In this document: in pieces, positions 60,155 through 64,000 of the stretch
Position numbering within the stretch: the stretch's first letter is position 1
Layout: the number at the start of each line of letters is the position of its first letter
Origin: Sediminibacillus massiliensis
Lineage (GTDB): Bacteria; Bacillota; Bacilli; Bacillales; Amphibacillaceae
DNA: 64,000 bases
Assembly (NCBI RefSeq): GCF_900156915.1
Contig: NZ_LT732535.1
Span: 2,308,673 to 2,372,672, forward strand
Direction: 5' to 3'
Made by a program: the position numbers and the translations under genes
Notes under the pieces: model-generated
Database searches by the model: none
What the model saw: the letters and a program-made list of their open reading frames with translations, nothing else
What the model was told of the DNA's origin: nothing

Positions 60155-61438
60155 CTACCTTCTTGCAGTGCCTTTACGCTTCATATCTTCCTCCATGTTT
60201 TGGAAGAACTCTTCATTATTTTTCGATGCCCTCATCCTTCTCAAGAAACGTTCAACAAAGTCAGGGGAATCCTGCATGGTTTTTCTGATCGCCCAAATTT
60301 TATCCAAATGGGATTTAGATACAAGCAGTTCTTCTTTTCTTGTGCCTGATTTGAGAATGTCGATTGCTGGATAAATCCTTCTTTCCGCAAGGCTTCTGTC
60401 CAAATGCAGTTCCATATTGCCTGTTCCTTTGAATTCCTCGTAGATGACATCATCCATTCTGGAACCAGTATCGACAAGCGCCGTTGCCAGGATTGTAAAG
60501 CTGCCGCCCTCTTCAATGTTCCTGGCAGCCCCGAAGAAACGTTTCGGCCGGTGGAATGCCGCCGGATCGATACCTCCGGATAAAGTACGTCCACTAGGCG
60601 GAATGACCAGGTTATAAGCACGAGCCAGCCTCGTGATACTATCCATCAAAATCACGACATCTTTCTTGTGTTCGACCAGTCTCATTGCACGTTCAAGTAC
60701 AAGTTCCGATACTTTAATATGGTTTTCAGGAACCTCATCGAAAGTGGAACTGACTACGTCGACATCAGGATGTACGGACCGCTCGATATCGGTCACTTCT
60801 TCAGGCCGTTCATCAACTAGCAGGATAATCAGCTTCGTATCAGGATGATTTGCAGAGATGCTGTTGGCAATCTGCTTTAACAGCATTGTTTTACCGGCTT
60901 TTGGCGGTGCGACAATCAAACCGCGCTGCCCGAAACCGACAGGAGTCATCAAGTCGATAATTCTGGTCGATACTTTTTTGGTTTCCGTTTCCAGGCTCAT
61001 CAAACGATCCGGATAAAGCGGAGTCAGTGCCGGGAAGTGGACTCTTTCCTTTGCGATTTCAGGGTCTTCCCCGTTGACGGCGTCTACATGCAGCAAACCA
61101 TAGTAGCGTTCGTTTTCTTTAGGAGGACGGACCTTCCCAGAGACTTTGTCGCCATTCCGAAGGTCGAACCGACGGATTTGGGATGCAGATATATAGATAT
61201 CCTCTGCGCTTGGCGAGTAGTTAATTGGTCGTAAAAACCCGAATCCTTCAGATGGAATGATTTCCAGTATTCCATCCATAAACAAAAAGCCATCTTTTTC
61301 TGCCTGCGCTTTTAAAATTGCAAAGATAAGCTCTTTTTTGGTAAGTTTCGCATAATAGGAAACTTTGTATTCTTTTGCTTTTTCATAGAGTCCTTTCAAA
61401 GTAAGCGACTCTAAACTAGAAATAGACAATTCAGCCAC
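60155..61438 (-). CDS. rho: Transcription termination factor Rho
   Basis: Hexameric RNA-dependent ATPase, 427 residues, same length as in B. subtilis. N-terminal Rho_[21 protein letters not shown], cold-shock-like RNA-binding domain [15 protein letters not shown], Walker [18 protein letters not shown]- and R-loop region [21 protein letters not shown] at 61438 ([10 protein letters not shown]) is chosen over an upstream ATG because of the AGGTGTGGTGA site and the family start. Confidence 0.96.
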   Translation of the reverse strand: MAELSISSLESLTLKGLYEKAKEYKVSYYAKLTKKELIFAILKAQAEKDGFLFMDGILEIIPSEGFGFLRPINYSPSAEDIYISASQIRRFDLRNGDKVSGKVRPPKENERYYGLLHVDAVNGEDPEIAKERVHFPALTPLYPDRLMSLETETKKVSTRIIDLMTPVGFGQRGLIVAPPKAGKTMLLKQIANSISANHPDTKLIILLVDERPEEVTDIERSVHPDVDVVSSTFDEVPENHIKVSELVLERAMRLVEHKKDVVILMDSITRLARAYNLVIPPSGRTLSGGIDPAAFHRPKRFFGAARNIEEGGSFTILATALVDTGSRMDDVIYEEFKGTGNMELHLDRSLAERRIYPAIDILKSGTRKEELLVSKSHLDKIWAIRKTMQDSPDFVERFLRRMRASKNNEEFFQNMEEDMKRKGTARR

Positions 61439-61972
61439 AAAATCACCACACCTATTTAATTTTATATATTTAATAGAAATAATACTCGCGTATGAAGGCA
61501 CGGTTAACCAAACTTCACCTGACATACCAATAATGCTTTTAGAATTAAATTATTTAGTAAATGAATGGGTTGGATAAATATACTTCCTGTAGCGAAGTCT
61601 TTTTGGGACAGCTTTACGAGAATTTATTTTAGAGGAATTCCTGCAGGATGATCATCACCATTGGCTAATGCCAAAAGCCGTTCCAAGAAGAAATTGAAGG
61701 AAAGCATAAAGCTAGAATAGAAGTTTATTAAATCTAACATACATATCGTATCCAATAATTTTTGTTTCTAAACCTCTTCCATATTACCTTTTTCGCCTTT
61801 AACAATCAACTAAAATCGATAATTTAACCTTTTAAAGATTGTATCCCCTTCCAAAGGAGGCAGAACAATTTTGTACATATTGGGCTTGTTATGCAAAGAG
61901 GAGTGTCCAGCACTCTTGCCAAGCGGAAAGACACTCCTCGCATTTTCTGCACATGAATAAATCTGTCGGGAA
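61439..61972. other. Region between rho and murAB
   Basis: About 530 nt without a gene. The right part holds the murAB terminator hairpin AGGAGTGTC/GACACTCCT (61899-61938). The rest is AT-rich and presumably holds the rho promoter and leader; rho is autoregulated in B. subtilis. Nothing else was seen. Confidence 0.5.
61899..61938 (-). terminator. Terminator-like hairpin after murAB
   Basis: 9-bp stem AGGAGTGTC/GACACTCCT with a 22-nt loop that can pair internally; T content after it on the minus strand is modest. Confidence 0.6.
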
Positions 61973-63259
61973 TCAGGAATTTTGAAATTGTTCCACTTCA
62001 TCCTTGCTCATTTCTTCCCGCCAAATCTTCGCACCCAAATTAGTCAGTTTCTCTGTGATTTGTTCATAGCCACGATCAATATGTTCAATTCCGGTTATTT
62101 CGGTTATACCATCCGCCATTAAGCCTGCGACAATCAAGGCTGCGCCTGCCCTGAGGTCACTTGCTTTCACTTTTGCCCCTTCCAGTTGGACAGGACCAGA
62201 CACAATTGCCGATCCTCCTTCAACCTTAATTTGAGCATTCATCCGGCGAAGCTCGTCAATATGCTTGAACCGGGCCTGATAGATCGTATCCGTCACCAGT
62301 CCTGTTCCTTCAGCCTTCGTTAAAAGCGATGTGAAAGGCTGTTGAAGGTCTGTCGGAAATCCTGGATGGACCAGTGTTTTAATATCTACGCTTTTGAGGC
62401 GTTTACTAGGCAGGACAAGTAACTGCTCGTCCCCTTCTTCGATGGTGACACCCATTTCCCGCAGTTTTGCCAGCAATGATTCCAGATGTTGCGGGATAAC
62501 ATTATCAATAAGCACTTTTTCGCCCTGAGCCGCGGCCATGATTGTATAAGTACCAGCTTCAATACGGTCCGGGATGATAGTATGCGTACAACCTGACAGA
62601 TTTTCACAGCCTTCAATCCGGATGACATCCGTTCCTGCCCCTTTGATTTTCGCACCCATACTTGTCAGCAATGTTGCTACATCAATGATTTCCGGTTCCT
62701 TGGCTGCATTCTCAATAATCGTCTTCCCTTTGGCTTTGACTGCAGCCAGCATGATATTGATGGTAGCACCGACACTGACTACATCCAAATATATACGTGC
62801 TCCCCTTAGTTCATCTGCACGCAGGTATAATGCGCCTTGTTCATTGGTCACCCTCGCTCCAAGCGCTTCAAAACCTTTTATATGCTGGTCGATCGGACGC
62901 GGTCCCAAATGACAGCCTCCTGGAAGTCCGATTGCAGCTTGTTTGAATCTTCCGAGCATGGCTCCCATGAAATAGTAGGAAGCGCGGAGTTTTTTCACTT
63001 TTCCGTTTGGCAGAGGCATATCGACCATCTTGCTTGGATCAATATGGATGGTCTGACCCTTCCAGGATACCGTTCCTCCGATTTCCTCTAATAAATCACC
63101 CAAAATACCGACATCAGATATTTGCGGCAATCCTTCGATTATCACTTTGGAATCTGCAAGAATTGCTGCAGGAAGCAATGCTACCGCACTGTTTTTCGCT
63201 CCGCTGACTCGTACTTTACCATTAAGAGATCTGCCGCCTTCAACAAGTATTTTATGCAT
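61973..63259 (-). CDS. murAB: UDP-N-acetylglucosamine 1-carboxyvinyltransferase 2 (MurAB/MurZ)
   Basis: Second MurA paralogue, 428 residues. Catalytic Cys in [21 protein letters not shown]-terminal [18 protein letters not shown] at 63259 ([18 protein letters not shown]) is chosen; GAGGAG lies 6 nt upstream and the additional 45 upstream residues have no family support. In Firmicutes this copy lies next to rho and fsa and is usually dispensable. Confidence 0.94.
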   Translation of the reverse strand: MHKILVEGGRSLNGKVRVSGAKNSAVALLPAAILADSKVIIEGLPQISDVGILGDLLEEIGGTVSWKGQTIHIDPSKMVDMPLPNGKVKKLRASYYFMGAMLGRFKQAAIGLPGGCHLGPRPIDQHIKGFEALGARVTNEQGALYLRADELRGARIYLDVVSVGATINIMLAAVKAKGKTIIENAAKEPEIIDVATLLTSMGAKIKGAGTDVIRIEGCENLSGCTHTIIPDRIEAGTYTIMAAAQGEKVLIDNVIPQHLESLLAKLREMGVTIEEGDEQLLVLPSKRLKSVDIKTLVHPGFPTDLQQPFTSLLTKAEGTGLVTDTIYQARFKHIDELRRMNAQIKVEGGSAIVSGPVQLEGAKVKASDLRAGAALIVAGLMADGITEITGIEHIDRGYEQITEKLTNLGAKIWREEMSKDEVEQFQNS

Positions 63260-63465
63260 TTCGAACTCCTCGCTTTTGAGATTGTTCAAAAAGATGTTCA
63301 AGGAATACTTTCCGGGTTGTATCCCAGCTCTCTCATTCCTCATCAACACGTAGTACCCTGATTCCTTTTGAACCTGCTCTTCCAAATTATTCAATATATC
63401 TCCGCTTAGTTTACACCATTTTTACCAAACAATACTAATTTTCTTTACGCCAATCAGCTAAATTT

Positions 63466-64000
63466 TTACCATTCCCCGTTGGAAAACGGAGATTCTACTA
63501 CATCAGTCAATACTTTAAATGGCACTGTCGAAATATGGGCGCCATGATAGGCTGCTTCTTTGACATGGAGTGGATGCCTGATCGATGCGGCGATTATTTC
63601 CGTGTCAATTCCGTGGCGGTCGAAAATCTCCGCAATGGACGACACCACTTCCAGCCCATTACATCCGGCATCCTCCATAATCCCCAAAAAAGGCGAAACA
63701 TAACTGGCTCCGGCCCTGGCTGCCAGCAATGCTTGACCGGCATGAGAAATCAAGGTGACATTCGTTTTTATATTTAATTCGCTTAACGCTTTGACTGCTT
63801 TCAAGCCCTCCATCGTCATTGGTACATTAACCGTCATAGTTGGTGCGATGACGGCGAGCTCTTTGCCCTCTTCAACCATTCCTTCTGCATCCTCAGATAT
63901 CAGCTCAGCACTGACTGGGCCTGACACTTCACGGGTTATTTCTTTAAGCCTGCCTTGTAAGGAAACGCCTTCTTTTTCAACAAGGGTTGGAGTTGTTGTC
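63466..64000 (-). CDS. fsa: Fructose-6-phosphate aldolase/transaldolase-like protein (partial)
   Basis: C-terminal 177 codons; the frame continues past the right edge. [11 protein letters not shown], the pattern around the Schiff-base Lys region [27 protein letters not shown], and [27 protein letters not shown] are typical of the small TalC/FSA class. Position before murAB and rho fits B. subtilis ywjH. Note that in the visible part the usual KxP/T catalytic Lys segment reads [20 protein letters not shown], so the Lys is likely the one there or further upstream. Confidence 0.88.
   Translation of the reverse strand, partial: TTTPTLVEKEGVSLQGRLKEITREVSGPVSAELISEDAEGMVEEGKELAVIAPTMTVNVPMTMEGLKAVKALSELNIKTNVTLISHAGQALLAARAGASYVSPFLGIMEDAGCNGLEVVSSIAEIFDRHGIDTEIIAASIRHPLHVKEAAYHGAHISTVPFKVLTDVVESPFSNGEW

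Overview
The window is chromosomal DNA from a flagellated, endospore-forming member of the Bacillaceae. The evidence is the sporulation genes (spoIID, spoIIQ, spoIIID, spoIIR), the flagellar rod/hook genes (flhO, flhP), an atpIBEFHAGDC operon, and a gene order that follows the B. subtilis arc from rho and tdk through prfA, ywl, glyA, upp, atp, murAA and spoIID to mbl and fabZ. Acidic low-complexity tails on SpoIIQ, SpoIIR and a lipoprotein would suit a salt-tolerant relative such as the Virgibacillus/Oceanobacillus/Sediminibacillus group, but the genus cannot be fixed from this window. Nearly all genes lie on the minus strand. No tRNA, rRNA, CRISPR array or prophage module was seen.

Layout from left to right. 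1-3.5 kb: an RND efflux pump (cut by the window edge) with its lipoprotein adaptor, and an acidic lipoprotein. 4-8.5 kb: fabZ, an EpuA-like gene, flhP, flhO, mbl, spoIIID. 8.9-10.5 kb: a three-gene unit with an AimR-like receptor, a small secreted-peptide gene and an unknown gene, placed between spoIIID and spoIIQ. 10.7-12.9 kb: spoIIQ and spoIID. 13-22.6 kb: a complete dppABCDE-ykfABCD operon for uptake and breakdown of murein peptides. 22.9-25.4 kb: murAA, ywmB, ywzB. 25.8-33 kb: the F1Fo ATP synthase operon. 33.5-37.6 kb: a Vpr-like subtilase, a tandem repeat block and a frameshifted NERD gene. 37.6-48.5 kb: wecB/mnaA, upp, glyA, ywlG, rpiB, a chemotaxis receptor, ywlE, mntP, tsaC/ywlC, ywlB, spoIIR. 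49.2-51.7 kb: prmC, prfA and a lipoprotein. 51.8-56.6 kb: a TetR-controlled ABC exporter, a second large TetR gene beside the stump of a deleted RND pump, and a small phosphatase operon. 57-64 kb: a ring-cleaving dioxygenase, tdk, a zinc-independent L31 gene, rho, murAB and a partial fsa.

The genes share clear themes. Cell-envelope work includes murAA/murAB, mbl, fabZ and murein-peptide recycling by dpp/ykf. Forespore-mother cell communication is covered by SpoIIR, SpoIIQ and SpoIID, with matching candidate sigma-F promoters before spoIIQ and spoIIR. Translation quality is covered by prfA with its methylase prmC, and by tsaC.

The unusual non-coding content is considerable. Arrays of seven GGGG-rATT units with a 20-21 bp period occur at two loci (four copies). 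A MITE-like repeat family with AACTGCGAC-type inverted ends occurs at four main loci plus two stumps, and one copy separates a probable promoter/operator from its dioxygenase gene. Two clusters of DnaA boxes are present, one upstream of ywlC and one embedded in the tdk terminator. The most promising possible new system is the AimR-like receptor/peptide locus outside any prophage.
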